Below are positions 45,536-54,097 of a DNA stretch of 64,000 bases, in pieces. This stretch comes from Acinetobacter pragensis (GTDB lineage Bacteria; Pseudomonadota; Gammaproteobacteria; Pseudomonadales; Moraxellaceae). Location: assembly GCF_001605895.1 (NCBI RefSeq), contig NZ_LUAW01000017.1:1-64000 (forward strand), given 5' to 3'. Under the pieces are notes generated by a model. The model ran no database searches. It had not been told where the DNA came from and worked only from the letters and a program-made list of their open reading frames with translations. Every line of letters starts with the position of its first letter. The stretch's first letter is position 1. Both the position numbers and the translations under genes were made by a program.

Positions 45536-46354
45536 TTACAATTTATAGTCAATAATTACCGGTGCATGGTCGCTGAACCACTCATCTTTGAATACCCATG
45601 CATTAACCGTGCGCTCTTTCCAGTCTGGGGAACAGGCATGATAATCAATCCGCCATCCGACGTTTTTGGCTCGGGCTTGACCGCGGTTGGACCACCAAGA
45701 ATACAATTCTGCTTCTTTGCGCACTTCGCGGAAAGTATCAACATAGCCCAAGTCATCATAAATGTGATCCAGCCATGCGCGTTCATGCGGCAGGCAGCCG
45801 GAAGATTTCTGATTGCCTGACCAGTTTTTAATATCAATGCGCTTGTGCACGATATTGTAGTCGCCGCAAACAATGATGGATTTGTCTTCGTCGCGCCATT
45901 GTTTCAGAATTTTTGTGTATTCTTCTAAGAAGTGGTCTTTGCGCGCCTGCGCTTCATCGCCGGAAGAGCCGGATGGCAAATAAAGCGAGCAGATGTGCGC
46001 CGATTTGCCTAAGCCTAAATCGAACTCCGCAGCAATAAAACGGCCTTGCGAATCCGCCAGTTCAAAGCCTAAGCCGTCTTTGACTGAGAGGAAGGGCAGG
46101 CGGCTGTAAATGGCGGTGCCGGCATAGCCTGCGCGCTCTGCGGGGAACAGATGCGTATGCCAGCCTTCCGGTTTGAATTTATCGGTCCATTGCACGTGAG
46201 TAATGCGGCTTTCCTGCATGCAGATCACATCGGCATCGGACTGTTCCAGCCACTCCAGCAAGCCTTTGGTCACAGAAGAGCGCAAGCCGTTGACGTTAAT
46301 TGAAACGACTCTTAGAATTTTTTGATCACTTGGATAGCTACTCTTTGGTATCAT
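45536..46354 (-). CDS. crc: Crc-type catabolite repression protein, exonuclease III family
   Basis: The 272-residue protein belongs to the exonuclease III fold. Position divergent from pyrE, and segments GLGFELADSQGRFIAAEF, LPSGSSGDEA and ERAWLDHIYDDLGYVD are very like Pseudomonas Crc, the catabolite repression co-factor that works with Hfq. Unlike Pseudomonas Crc it retains exonuclease III catalytic residues: Glu48 (MQESR), Asp165 and Asn167 (CGDYN), Asp237, Asp262 and His263 (SDHAP). I use ATG 46354; the frame is open to 46405 but overlaps pyrE. It could be Crc, an active exonuclease, or both. Confidence 0.8.
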   Translation of the reverse strand: MIPKSSYPSDQKILRVVSINVNGLRSSVTKGLLEWLEQSDADVICMQESRITHVQWTDKFKPEGWHTHLFPAERAGYAGTAIYSRLPFLSVKDGLGFELADSQGRFIAAEFDLGLGKSAHICSLYLPSGSSGDEAQARKDHFLEEYTKILKQWRDEDKSIIVCGDYNIVHKRIDIKNWSGNQKSSGCLPHERAWLDHIYDDLGYVDTFREVRKEAELYSWWSNRGQARAKNVGWRIDYHACSPDWKERTVNAWVFKDEWFSDHAPVIIDYKL

Positions 46355-46393
46355 GCTCAGGTTTAACCTCAACTTAAAAAAATGGAGCACCCC

Positions 46394-47044
46394 ATGACAG
46401 CGCAAGCGGCATTCAACCCTCAGGCTTTTATCGAACTCGCATTATCACGCGGCGTGCTTAAATTTGGTGAGTTTACTTTAAAATCGGGCCGTGTGAGTCC
46501 TTATTTTTTTAACGCAGGCCTGCTGAATGATGGTGAAGCCTTGTCATTGCTGGCTTCGGGCTATGCAGATAAATTAACGCAATGCGCAAATGTCGAAGTG
46601 GTTTTTGGCCCTGCCTATAAAGGCATTCCTTTTGTGGCTGCAACGGCTGTGGCTTTGTCGCAAAATCATGGCGTGAGCGTGCCATGGGGCTTTAACCGGA
46701 AAGAAGCTAAAGATCATGGCGAAGGCGGCGTGTTAGTCGGCGCATCTGTTGAAGGTAAAAAAGTCTGGATTATTGATGATGTCATCACGGCAGGAACTGC
46801 AATTCGTGAAGTTGTGACTATTCTGAAAAATGCCGGCGCGCAAATTGCTGGCGTTTTGGTGGCTTTAGACCGTCAGGAAAAAGGCCAAGGTGATCTGTCT
46901 GCCATTCAAGAAGTGCAAAAAGAATTGGAAATTCCAGTTCATGCGCTGATTACAATGAAAGACCTAATGGATTTTCTGGATGCGAAAGGTGAAAAAGAAG
47001 CCTTAGCGAAAATGGAAGCCTACCGTGTGAAATACGGAATTTAA
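46394..47044 (+). CDS. pyrE: Orotate phosphoribosyltransferase
   Basis: PyrE makes OMP from orotate and PRPP. The 216-residue protein has the PRPP motif [13 protein letters not shown] near residue 122-134, the GPAYKGIPF block near 71 and [14 protein letters not shown] near 96. I use ATG 46394, six bases after GGAG; an in-frame ATG at 46382 would use that site itself. Only 39 bases separate it from the divergent crc start. Confidence 0.95.
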   Translation: MTAQAAFNPQAFIELALSRGVLKFGEFTLKSGRVSPYFFNAGLLNDGEALSLLASGYADKLTQCANVEVVFGPAYKGIPFVAATAVALSQNHGVSVPWGFNRKEAKDHGEGGVLVGASVEGKKVWIIDDVITAGTAIREVVTILKNAGAQIAGVLVALDRQEKGQGDLSAIQEVQKELEIPVHALITMKDLMDFLDAKGEKEALAKMEAYRVKYGI

Positions 47045-47074
47045 TTTTAAGATCAGCTTTGAATTTTAAAAAAG

Positions 47075-47097
47075 CCCCATTCATGATGGGGGTTTTT
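47075..47097 (+). terminator. Intrinsic terminator after pyrE
   Basis: The stem CCCCAT (47075-47080) with ATGGGG (47086-47091), TCATG loop, flanked by A- and T-runs. Confidence 0.85.
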
Positions 47098-47219
47098 ATT
47101 GAAAAAATAACAGCATGTGATCGTTTGTATTTTAAATTTTATTGATGAAAATTGAGTTTAAGTAATTATTTATTATTAAATAATTACTAATTGATGCAAT
47201 GTAAATTTTTCGCATAAAA

Positions 47220-47240
47220 AAAAGCACCTTTCGGTGCTTT
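47220..47240. terminator. Terminator downstream of the cold-shock gene
   Basis: The arms AAAGCACC and GGTGCTTT (47221-47228 and 47233-47240) around TTTC; an A-run on the left gives the U-tract in the cold-shock direction. Confidence 0.88.
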
Positions 47241-47259
47241 TATTCGTGTCTCTAAAAAC

Positions 47260-47469
47260 TTAGAGAGGAACGATGTTTACAGCGTTCGGGCCTTTTTGAC
47301 CTTCAACTACGCTGAAAGAAACTTTTTGGCCTTCAAACAAAGTTTTGAAGCCTGTGCTGTTGATTTCTTTGAAATGAGCAAAAACGTCTGGACCTGATTC
47401 TTGTTGAATAAAGCCAAAACCTTTAGTTTCGTTGAACCATTTAACGGTGCCAGTAACAGTATTAGACAT
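47260..47469 (-). CDS. Cold-shock domain protein
   Basis: The 69-residue single cold-shock domain binds single-stranded RNA and DNA. RNP1 is KGFGFI (residues 16-21) and RNP2 is VFAHF (29-33), in which the second Val of the usual VFVHF is Ala. The start [14 protein letters not shown] is canonical. Whether it is cold-induced cannot be seen from the coding part, but a long AT-rich leader lies upstream. Confidence 0.92.
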   Translation of the reverse strand: MSNTVTGTVKWFNETKGFGFIQQESGPDVFAHFKEINSTGFKTLFEGQKVSFSVVEGQKGPNAVNIVPL

Positions 47470-47790
47470 AATCTATAACCTAGTAAATTTTAGTAATTTT
47501 AGTCACGCAAATGACTATGGAATAACTCGAAAATACAACAAGAATTGAAACAACGATCTGAAAAAACGGCGGATTATGAAATAAAACTGCGGTACTTTAA
47601 AGAGGCTTAATGGAACAATACTTTTTTCCAGTTAGGCATATCATACACTAAATTAAAAACATTAATGCTTTTATTTTTCAATAATTTAATATTGCTATAA
47701 ATAATAGCTGCTTAGCATTGCAATTGTTTCTATCTGAGATGATTGAATGGTCTGGCTGATTGAAAATAAAGGCCTGATTGGCCGCCGCTT
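47470..47790. other. Leader and promoter region of the cold-shock gene
   Basis: About 320 bases lie between the cold-shock start and the DUF3565 stop. The first 150 bases upstream of the start are transcribed-leader-like and contain an imperfect stem (AGTCATTTGCGTGACT near 47499-47514). No classical E. coli cold box is visible. No protein frame is supported. Confidence 0.4.
47769..47783 (-). terminator. Small hairpin after the DUF3565 gene
   Basis: The arms GGCC (47771-47774 and 47780-47783) are followed on the minus strand by a T-rich tail, TTTATTTT. Confidence 0.5.
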
Positions 47791-47988
47791 TTATAGCGGC
47801 GCTGTTTCTGCACATGCCTTGCAGGGCAGTGAAAATCCTAATTTTTCTTGGCGGCCTTGCTTAGTCATGACCCACGGGCGATTTTGCCAAGGAGGAGTGT
47901 GGCGCACATGCTGCGTATGACCGCAAGCCAGCTCTGCAACCCAATGGCTTTCATCATCTTGGTGAAAACCAATAATGGCTTGCTGCAT
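47791..47988 (-). CDS. DUF3565 family small protein
   Basis: The 65-residue protein contains the whole DUF3565 pattern: IIGFHQDDESHWVAELACGH, QHVRHTPPWQNRPW and a closing CKAC motif. The Cys/His residues (Cys21, His23 and the final Cys pair) suggest a small metal-binding fold, as is usual in this family of unknown role. GAGGAA six bases before ATG 47988 decides the start; the frame is open further upstream. Confidence 0.88.
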   Translation of the reverse strand: MQQAIIGFHQDDESHWVAELACGHTQHVRHTPPWQNRPWVMTKQGRQEKLGFSLPCKACAETAPL

Positions 47989-48029
47989 ATTGAATTCCTC
48001 AGCGCGCGATGTAAAAAACTGCATAAATA

Positions 48030-48257
48030 ATGAAAAAAGCTGGCCCATTTCCGCACCATTGGGCTAAAGCCCGAAGCAATCCAAGCTGGAGCCGTAGCCG
48101 CGTCTACACTTTATCTCATAAAGGCTGGAATGCCAAAAAAAATCGGCAATGGCTGCAGGCTAAAAATTCCGATTTTTTGCATCTTTTTGAAGGCTTATTA
48201 GAGGGTGGTTATGCTCAAAATACAGAAAAATTTTTTGAAAATAAACAGAACGCATAA
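48030..48257 (+). CDS. Small hypothetical basic protein
   Basis: The frame encodes 75 residues with codon use like its neighbours, ending before gshB. The sequence is Trp- and Arg-rich (SWSRSRVYTLSHKGWN) and then helical (FLHLFEGLLEGG). I do not recognise a family. It is divergent from the DUF3565 gene with 41 bases between the start codons and no visible ribosome-binding site, so the start is uncertain. It may be real but is only weakly supported. Confidence 0.45.
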   Translation: MKKAGPFPHHWAKARSNPSWSRSRVYTLSHKGWNAKKNRQWLQAKNSDFLHLFEGLLEGGYAQNTEKFFENKQNA

Positions 48258-48375
48258 ATTTGTATTTCATCTCTATACATGCAGAATTGAAGATAAGCAT
48301 CGTAAAAAATCAGAAAACATCTGCACCAATCTCCGCTATACTTTTCACCAATCAAAATCTTTATGAGCGTTCCAG

Positions 48376-49320
48376 ATGCGTGTACTTGTTGTGATGGATC
48401 CCATCGAAAATGTAAACCTGAAAAAAGATACTTCTATGGCCATGCTTTGGGCAGCTTCCCGCCGCGGCCATGAATTGGGCTATGCATTGCAGCAGGACTT
48501 GTATATCGATCAAGGCAAGGCTTTTGGCCTGATTTCTCCACTGAAGGTTTTTGAAGACTACAATCATTACTATGAGCTGGGCGAAAAGAAAAAAGAATCA
48601 ATTGCGGCTTATGATGTCGTGCTGATGCGTAAAGACCCGCCATTTGACATGAACTTTGTTTACGCCACCTATATTTTAGAGCAGGCGGAACGCGAGGGCG
48701 CATGGATCATCAACAAGCCGCAAAGCCTGCGGGACTGCAATGAAAAATTGTTTGCGACACAGTTTCCTGAACTTCAGGTGCCGACGCTGGTGACGTCCCA
48801 GCAAAGCCTGATCCGCGAATTTATCAAGGAACATGGCGATGTGATTGTGAAGCCGCTGGACGGCATGGGCGGCATGGGAATTTTTCGTTTATTTCAAGAC
48901 GGCGTGAACATCGGCTCGACCATTGAAATTCTGACCAATAACGGCACGCAGCCGATTATGGCGCAGCGCTATATTCCAGAAATTGTGGATGGCGATAAAC
49001 GCATTCTCATGATCAATGGCGAAGCTGTGCCGTACTGTCTGGCGCGCATTCCTCAAAATGGCGAAGTGCGGGGCAATTTAGCGGCAGGCGGCTTGGGTGA
49101 AGCGCGTCCATTGACCGAAAATGACAAGGCGATTGCGGCCAAGGTTGGGCCATTCCTGCGTGAAAAAGGCTTGGTTTTTGTGGGCTTGGACGTGATTGGC
49201 AACTATGTGACTGAAATTAATGTGACCAGCCCAACCTGCGTGCGTGAAATTGATGCGCAATTTGGCACCTCAATTGCCGATGATTTGTTTGATGTCTTGG
49301 AAAATGGGCTGAAAGCTTAA
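48376..49320 (+). CDS. gshB: Glutathione synthetase
   Basis: GshB completes glutathione synthesis by adding glycine to the GshA product. The 314-residue ATP-grasp enzyme starts RVLVVMDPIENVNLKKDTSM, and has VVLMRKDPPFDMNFVYAT near 83-100, the glycine-rich VKPLDGMGGMGIF loop near 157-169 and the closing EINVTSPTCVREI block. Length and motifs are complete. gshA is about 20 kb away, so the two steps are not in one operon. Confidence 0.96.
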   Translation: MRVLVVMDPIENVNLKKDTSMAMLWAASRRGHELGYALQQDLYIDQGKAFGLISPLKVFEDYNHYYELGEKKKESIAAYDVVLMRKDPPFDMNFVYATYILEQAEREGAWIINKPQSLRDCNEKLFATQFPELQVPTLVTSQQSLIREFIKEHGDVIVKPLDGMGGMGIFRLFQDGVNIGSTIEILTNNGTQPIMAQRYIPEIVDGDKRILMINGEAVPYCLARIPQNGEVRGNLAAGGLGEARPLTENDKAIAAKVGPFLREKGLVFVGLDVIGNYVTEINVTSPTCVREIDAQFGTSIADDLFDVLENGLKA

Positions 49321-49620
49321 TCTTTAAATGGCATAAAAAAGAGCGCTTCGGGGCTTTTTTTTATGCCTGAAGTTTTTTGGAGGTCCTGCGACGCAGTCCC
49401 AAGATGGGAGATTTAGGCATTTAAGGTTTAAAAATGTATAAAATTTGACAATTTAGCCCGATTAATAATAAAACTAGTTTAAACTTCAAAATCTGCAGAA
49501 AAAAACAATGGTGCAGCCCGTGAAATAAAGCAAATAAACTTTCACGGCAATGCGTTTGTGATTACAATTGTCTGCTTATAACGATTTACTCTAGCCTTAT
49601 TTAAATTGAAGAATTAGACC
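49321..49620. other. Gap before murG with a gshB terminator
   Basis: About 10-50 bases after gshB there is a hairpin with GGCATAAAAAAG on one side and TTTTTTATGCC on the other and a TTCG loop, one internal mismatch, followed by T; it should end gshB (about 49326-49365). The rest is AT-rich with a promoter candidate at 49445. Confidence 0.6.
49445..49473 (+). promoter_or_regulatory. Candidate promoter for the murG-ftsZ cluster
   Basis: A perfect TTGACA (49445-49450) is followed after 17 bases by ATAAAA (49468-49473), with TAATAA overlapping it. The distance to murG is about 150 bases. Confidence 0.4.
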
Positions 49621-50718
49621 GTGACCGATGCACAGCTAAAACAGCCTAAACATGTAATGATGATGGCCGCAGGTACGGGCGGACATGTGTTCCCCGCGTT
49701 GGCCGTGGCAAAAGAATTGCAGCAAAAAGGCATTGCCGTGTCTTGGCTGGCAACGCCGGCAGGCATGGAAAACCGGCTGCTGAAGAATCATAATATTCCA
49801 ATTTATCAGATTGATATTCAAGGCGTGCGCGGCAACGGCATGGTGCGCAAAATTTTGGCGCCTTTTAAAATTTTAAAAGCCACACTCAGCGCTATGCGCT
49901 ATATGAAAAAGCTGAAAGTTGATGCTGTTGCCGGTTTTGGCGGTTATGTGGCCGGGCCGGGCGGTTTGGCTGCCCGCGCCTTGGGCATTCCCGTGATTGT
50001 TCACGAACAGAATGCTGTCGCAGGCTTTACCAATACCCAGCTGTCACGTATTGCCAAGGTGGTCTGTGAAGCCTTCCCGAATACGTTTCCTGCGCAATCC
50101 AAAGTTGTGGCGACCGGCAATCCGGTGCGCAAGGAAATTACTGAAATTTTAAATCCGTCCTGGCGCTATCAAGAGCGGGAAAAAGCGGGGCAGCCGCTGC
50201 GGATTTTAATTGTCGGCGGTTCTTTGGGCGCACGTGCATTGAATGAATGTGTGCCGGAAGCGCTGAAACAGCTGAATGTGCCGCTGAATGTATTTCATCA
50301 GTGCGGTCAAAACAATGCCGAAGCGACGCAGGCGCGTTATGCGGATGCGCCCGCAACCTTAAATGCTGAAGTGTCGCCGTTTATTGAAGATATGGCGCAA
50401 GCCTATGCGGAAGCAGACTTGATTATTTGCCGTGCAGGCGCGCTGACAGTGACGGAAATCGCCACTGCAGGCCTTGCCGCAGTATTTGTGCCATTGCCAA
50501 GCGCAGTGGATGATCACCAGACAGCAAATGCCAAATTCCTGGCCGACATCAATGCTGCGAAAATTTGCCCGCAGGCCCAGATGACGCCAGAAAGCTTAAC
50601 AGCGCTGCTGCAGCCGCTGATGAACCGCCAGCTATTACAGGAAATGGCGGTGAAAGCGCGCCAGCAGGCACAGCCCGATGCAGCACAGCATGTGGCCCGT
50701 TTAATTCAAGAATTGTAA
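49621..50718 (+). CDS. murG: UDP-GlcNAc:lipid I N-acetylglucosaminyltransferase
   Basis: MurG makes lipid II on the inner face of the membrane. The 365-residue GT-B enzyme has the N-terminal glycine loop GTGGH (residues 18-22), the GFGGYVAGPGGLAAR block near 105-119, HEQNAVAGFTN, the second loop VGGSLGARALN near 197 and the UDP-binding ICRAGALTVTEIA segment near 266. The start is GTG at 49621. It opens the visible mur-fts group, with murC 12 bases on. Confidence 0.96.
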   Translation: MTDAQLKQPKHVMMMAAGTGGHVFPALAVAKELQQKGIAVSWLATPAGMENRLLKNHNIPIYQIDIQGVRGNGMVRKILAPFKILKATLSAMRYMKKLKVDAVAGFGGYVAGPGGLAARALGIPVIVHEQNAVAGFTNTQLSRIAKVVCEAFPNTFPAQSKVVATGNPVRKEITEILNPSWRYQEREKAGQPLRILIVGGSLGARALNECVPEALKQLNVPLNVFHQCGQNNAEATQARYADAPATLNAEVSPFIEDMAQAYAEADLIICRAGALTVTEIATAGLAAVFVPLPSAVDDHQTANAKFLADINAAKICPQAQMTPESLTALLQPLMNRQLLQEMAVKARQQAQPDAAQHVARLIQEL

Positions 50719-50730
50719 TCAGAGTAATTT

Positions 50731-52179
50731 ATGTCTCCTTCAACTCCTGCTGAGCAAGCGAAAAAATTAATTAAAGTGCCTGAAATGCGCCGGATCAAAC
50801 ACATTCATTTTGTGGGGATTGGCGGTGCAGGCATGTGCGGTATTGCAGAAGTCTTAAAGAACCAAGGCTATAAAGTGTCAGGTTCAGACATTAAGCCGTC
50901 TAAAACCACTGCGCAGCTGGAAGAAAACGGCATTAAAGTGTATATCGGCCATGCAGCGGAAAATATTCAAGGTGCAAACGTCATTGTTGTTTCTACTGCG
51001 ATTGATCAGGAAAACCCTGAAATTAAAGCAGCTATTGAAACACGTACACCTGTGGTGCGCCGTGCAGAAATGCTGGGTGAACTGATGCGCTACCGCCATG
51101 GTATTGCGGTTGCGGGTACGCATGGCAAAACCACAACGACCAGTTTAGTGACTTGCATGCTGGCGGAAGAAAACCTCGATCCAACCTACGTGATCGGCGG
51201 CTTATTGAACCGTACCGGCGTGAATGCGGCATTGGGCGCTAGCCGCTATATCGTCGCGGAAGCTGATGAGTCAGACGCATCATTTTTATTCTTGGAGCCG
51301 ATGGCCGCGATTGTCACCAATATTGATGCCGATCATATGGATACCTATGGCGGCAGCTTCGATGTTTTAAAAGATACTTTTGTGCAATTTCTGCAAAAGC
51401 TGCCATTCTATGGTTTGGCTGTGGTTTGCGGCGATGATGCCAATATCCGTGAAATCATGCCGCGCATTGGCCGTCCATTGCTGACATATGGTTTCAATGA
51501 AGACAATGATGTCCGCGCTGTGGATGTTGAGCATCAAGGCATGCAGTCGCACTTTACGGTATTGCGTAAAGACCGCGAGCCATTGCGTGTCACCATTAAT
51601 ATGCCGGGCGCGCATAACATTCTGAACTCATTGGCTGCAATAGGCATTGCGACAGATGAAGGTGTTTCAGATGCCGCGATTGCGCGTGCATTGGAAGGCT
51701 TCAGCGGTGTTGGACGCCGTTTTCAGGTGCAAGGCCAGTTTGCGCTTGAGCAGGGGGATGTCAAGCTGGTGGATGATTATGGCCACCATCCAAAAGAAGT
51801 GGAGGCAACCATTAAGGCTGCCCGCGCGAGCCATCCGGACCGTCGCTTGGTGATGATGTTCCAGCCGCACCGTTTCAGCCGTACCCGCGACTGTTTTGAC
51901 GATTTTGTTGATGTATTGTCACAAGTCGATCAATTGCTTCTGCTGGAAGTTTATTCTGCAGGTGAAAAGCCGATTGTGGGCGCAGACAGCCGCGCGCTGG
52001 CGCGCAGTATCCGCCTGCGCGGAGAAGTAGAGCCAATTCTGATTGATCCTGTAGAAGGCAATATTCAGAATGTAATGAAAAAAGTGCTGCAGCCAGGTGA
52101 CTTGTTATTAACGCAGGGCGCAGGTAATGTTGGAGCTATCTCTATTGAGCTGGCTCATAACAGCCTATATTTAAAATAA
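50731..52179 (+). CDS. murC: UDP-N-acetylmuramate-L-alanine ligase
   Basis: MurC adds L-alanine to UDP-MurNAc. The 482-residue Mur ligase has the Rossmann start [15 protein letters not shown] (residues about 26-40), the ATP P-loop [10 protein letters not shown] (129-138), the EADESDASF carbamylated-lysine region near 175 and the NDYGHHP-type [14 protein letters not shown] motif near 349. The sequence is complete. It is part of the cell-wall and division cluster. Confidence 0.96.
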   Translation: MSPSTPAEQAKKLIKVPEMRRIKHIHFVGIGGAGMCGIAEVLKNQGYKVSGSDIKPSKTTAQLEENGIKVYIGHAAENIQGANVIVVSTAIDQENPEIKAAIETRTPVVRRAEMLGELMRYRHGIAVAGTHGKTTTTSLVTCMLAEENLDPTYVIGGLLNRTGVNAALGASRYIVAEADESDASFLFLEPMAAIVTNIDADHMDTYGGSFDVLKDTFVQFLQKLPFYGLAVVCGDDANIREIMPRIGRPLLTYGFNEDNDVRAVDVEHQGMQSHFTVLRKDREPLRVTINMPGAHNILNSLAAIGIATDEGVSDAAIARALEGFSGVGRRFQVQGQFALEQGDVKLVDDYGHHPKEVEATIKAARASHPDRRLVMMFQPHRFSRTRDCFDDFVDVLSQVDQLLLLEVYSAGEKPIVGADSRALARSIRLRGEVEPILIDPVEGNIQNVMKKVLQPGDLLLTQGAGNVGAISIELAHNSLYLK

Positions 52180-52241
52180 GCATTTCATTTGGATGCATTA
52201 TTTGATTTGATCGACCAGTTTTAAAGTTTAAGGATATAAAC

Positions 52242-53171
52242 GTGTCAAATGCTTCAAAGTTCGGCAAAGTTGCCGTGTTGCTTGGCGGTAAGTCTGCTGA
52301 GCGAGAGGTTTCTCTAGATAGCGGTAAAGCGGTACTTGAAGCATTGGTCCGCTCAGGGGTTAACGCCGAAGGTTTTGATCCGCAAGAGCGCTGTGTAACG
52401 GAACTGGTGGGTTATGACCGCGCATTTATTGTGCTGCATGGCCGCGGTGGTGAAGATGGTCAAATTCAGGGCGCGCTGGAATGGCTGAATATCCCCTATA
52501 CCGGGACAGGCGTTCAAGGCTCCGCCATTGGCATGGATAAAGTTAAAACCAAGCAAATTTGGCAAGGTTCTGAGCTTCCTACTGCGCCATACCGCATTAT
52601 TGCAAAAGATACGAATTTAGATGACGTGATTGCCAGCCTTGGTTTACCGCTCATTATTAAGCCTGTGCATGAAGGCTCCAGTGTGGGCATGAGCAAGGTT
52701 GAAAAAGCTGAAGACCTAGCGGGCGCTGTTGAAAAAGCAACGCTGCACGATGCTGTGGTCATGGCGGAAAAATGGATTACAGGCCGCGAATACACCATTT
52801 CATTCTTAAATGGCCAGCCTTTGCCTGTTATCCGTTTGCAGCCGCCTGCGGATGTCGCGTTTTATGATTATGAAACAAAATATAATCGTAATGATGTGGA
52901 ATACGGCATTCCTTGCGGTTTGGCGGCAGACGTTGAAAAGCAGCTGCAAGCGTTGTGTTTGCGTGCTTTTCAGGCCGTTGGCGCCAGCGGCTGGGGACGC
53001 ATTGATGCGATGCAGGATGAAAATGGTGATTTTTGGCTGCTGGAAGTGAATACCGTGCCGGGGATGACCAGCCATTCATTGGTGCCGAAAGCGGCCAAAA
53101 CTGTAGGTTTGGATTTTGATCAATTGTGTGTCGCGATTTTAGAGCAGACACTGACAGGTGCGGCTCACTAA
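52242..53171 (+). CDS. ddl: D-alanine-D-alanine ligase
   Basis: Ddl joins two D-Ala units for the pentapeptide stem. The 309-residue ATP-grasp enzyme begins KVAVLLGGKSAEREVSLDSG, and has VLHGRGGEDGQIQG, PLIIKPVHEGSSVGMSKV and LEVNTVPGMT with the catalytic and Mg-binding residues. The start is GTG at 52242 with AAGGA eight bases upstream. The stop lies three bases before the ftsQ start, so the two are coupled. Confidence 0.96.
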   Translation: MSNASKFGKVAVLLGGKSAEREVSLDSGKAVLEALVRSGVNAEGFDPQERCVTELVGYDRAFIVLHGRGGEDGQIQGALEWLNIPYTGTGVQGSAIGMDKVKTKQIWQGSELPTAPYRIIAKDTNLDDVIASLGLPLIIKPVHEGSSVGMSKVEKAEDLAGAVEKATLHDAVVMAEKWITGREYTISFLNGQPLPVIRLQPPADVAFYDYETKYNRNDVEYGIPCGLAADVEKQLQALCLRAFQAVGASGWGRIDAMQDENGDFWLLEVNTVPGMTSHSLVPKAAKTVGLDFDQLCVAILEQTLTGAAH

Positions 53172-53174
53172 GAT

Positions 53175-54029
53175 ATGGCTCAACTCCCTGCATCCATGCG
53201 CCGCAAGCGCGCCGCAGTTACCTCAATACATGACAAGCCTCCCACCCGTAAAGAGAAGCTTGCGAATGCAGGCGGCTGGCTTTTGCTGCTGATTGCGGCA
53301 TTTGTATTGGCGGCAGGGGTGTTCGGTCTGTATCGGGTGATGACGGACGCGCAAATCGCCTCGCTGGATGTAGTCGGCACGCGGTCGGATGCCGAGCAGA
53401 AACAGGTACTGGCGCATGTCGCTCCAGCGGTGACGGAAAATTATTTTACCTCAGATTTAAAAACCATACGCGACCGCGCCTTAGAAATGTCTTGGGTCGA
53501 TCGCGTTGTTGTATCGCGTGCCTGGCCAAATGCCATTCGTGTGCGGGTGATGCCTCGCAATGCAATTGCACGTTGGGGAACAGGGCGATTGCTGAGCGAC
53601 AGCGGAGATGTGTTCACAGAGGTGACCCCTCGGAATTATCAGAATTTGCCGCTGCTGCATGGGCCGGTCAGCCATTCAAAAATGATGATGCGCCGCTACA
53701 ACGAAATTAATCAATTATTCCTGCCGGTCGGCATTCGATTAAAAGAATTATATTTAACAGAACGCATGACTTGGTTTATGCAGTTTGATTCAGGCCTGCG
53801 CATTATTGTTGATCAGGATCAAACCATGAGTAAGCTTCAACGCTTGAGTCATCTGGCCAGCGCGGATTTAAAGCCGGTTTGGCCTAATATTTCAGCAATA
53901 GACTTGCGCTATAGAAATGGTTTGGCGATTCAGTGGAAAAACTCTGCGCCGCCTAAAATATTAAATGGTCATTTTGTTGTAACGATTAATGACACAGGCA
54001 TTGCGGATGGAATAGCGGTAAAGCCATAA
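53175..54029 (+). CDS. ftsQ: Cell division protein FtsQ
   Basis: The 284-residue bitopic protein has a basic cytoplasmic N-terminus, one membrane helix (about 33-53), a POTRA domain (QIASLDVVGTRSDAEQKQV, DLKTIRDRALEMSWVDRVVVSRAWPNAIRVRV given in parts) and a beta domain near LLSDSGDVFTEV. It scaffolds FtsB and FtsL at the septum. Order ddl-ftsQ-ftsA-ftsZ is the standard division cluster. Confidence 0.94.
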   Translation: MAQLPASMRRKRAAVTSIHDKPPTRKEKLANAGGWLLLLIAAFVLAAGVFGLYRVMTDAQIASLDVVGTRSDAEQKQVLAHVAPAVTENYFTSDLKTIRDRALEMSWVDRVVVSRAWPNAIRVRVMPRNAIARWGTGRLLSDSGDVFTEVTPRNYQNLPLLHGPVSHSKMMMRRYNEINQLFLPVGIRLKELYLTERMTWFMQFDSGLRIIVDQDQTMSKLQRLSHLASADLKPVWPNISAIDLRYRNGLAIQWKNSAPPKILNGHFVVTINDTGIADGIAVKP

Positions 54030-54097
54030 TGTTTGGCTTTACGCATAGAGGCTTTGAGCCATAAATTAAACGAACAAGTGAATGGTAGTAGTAAATA

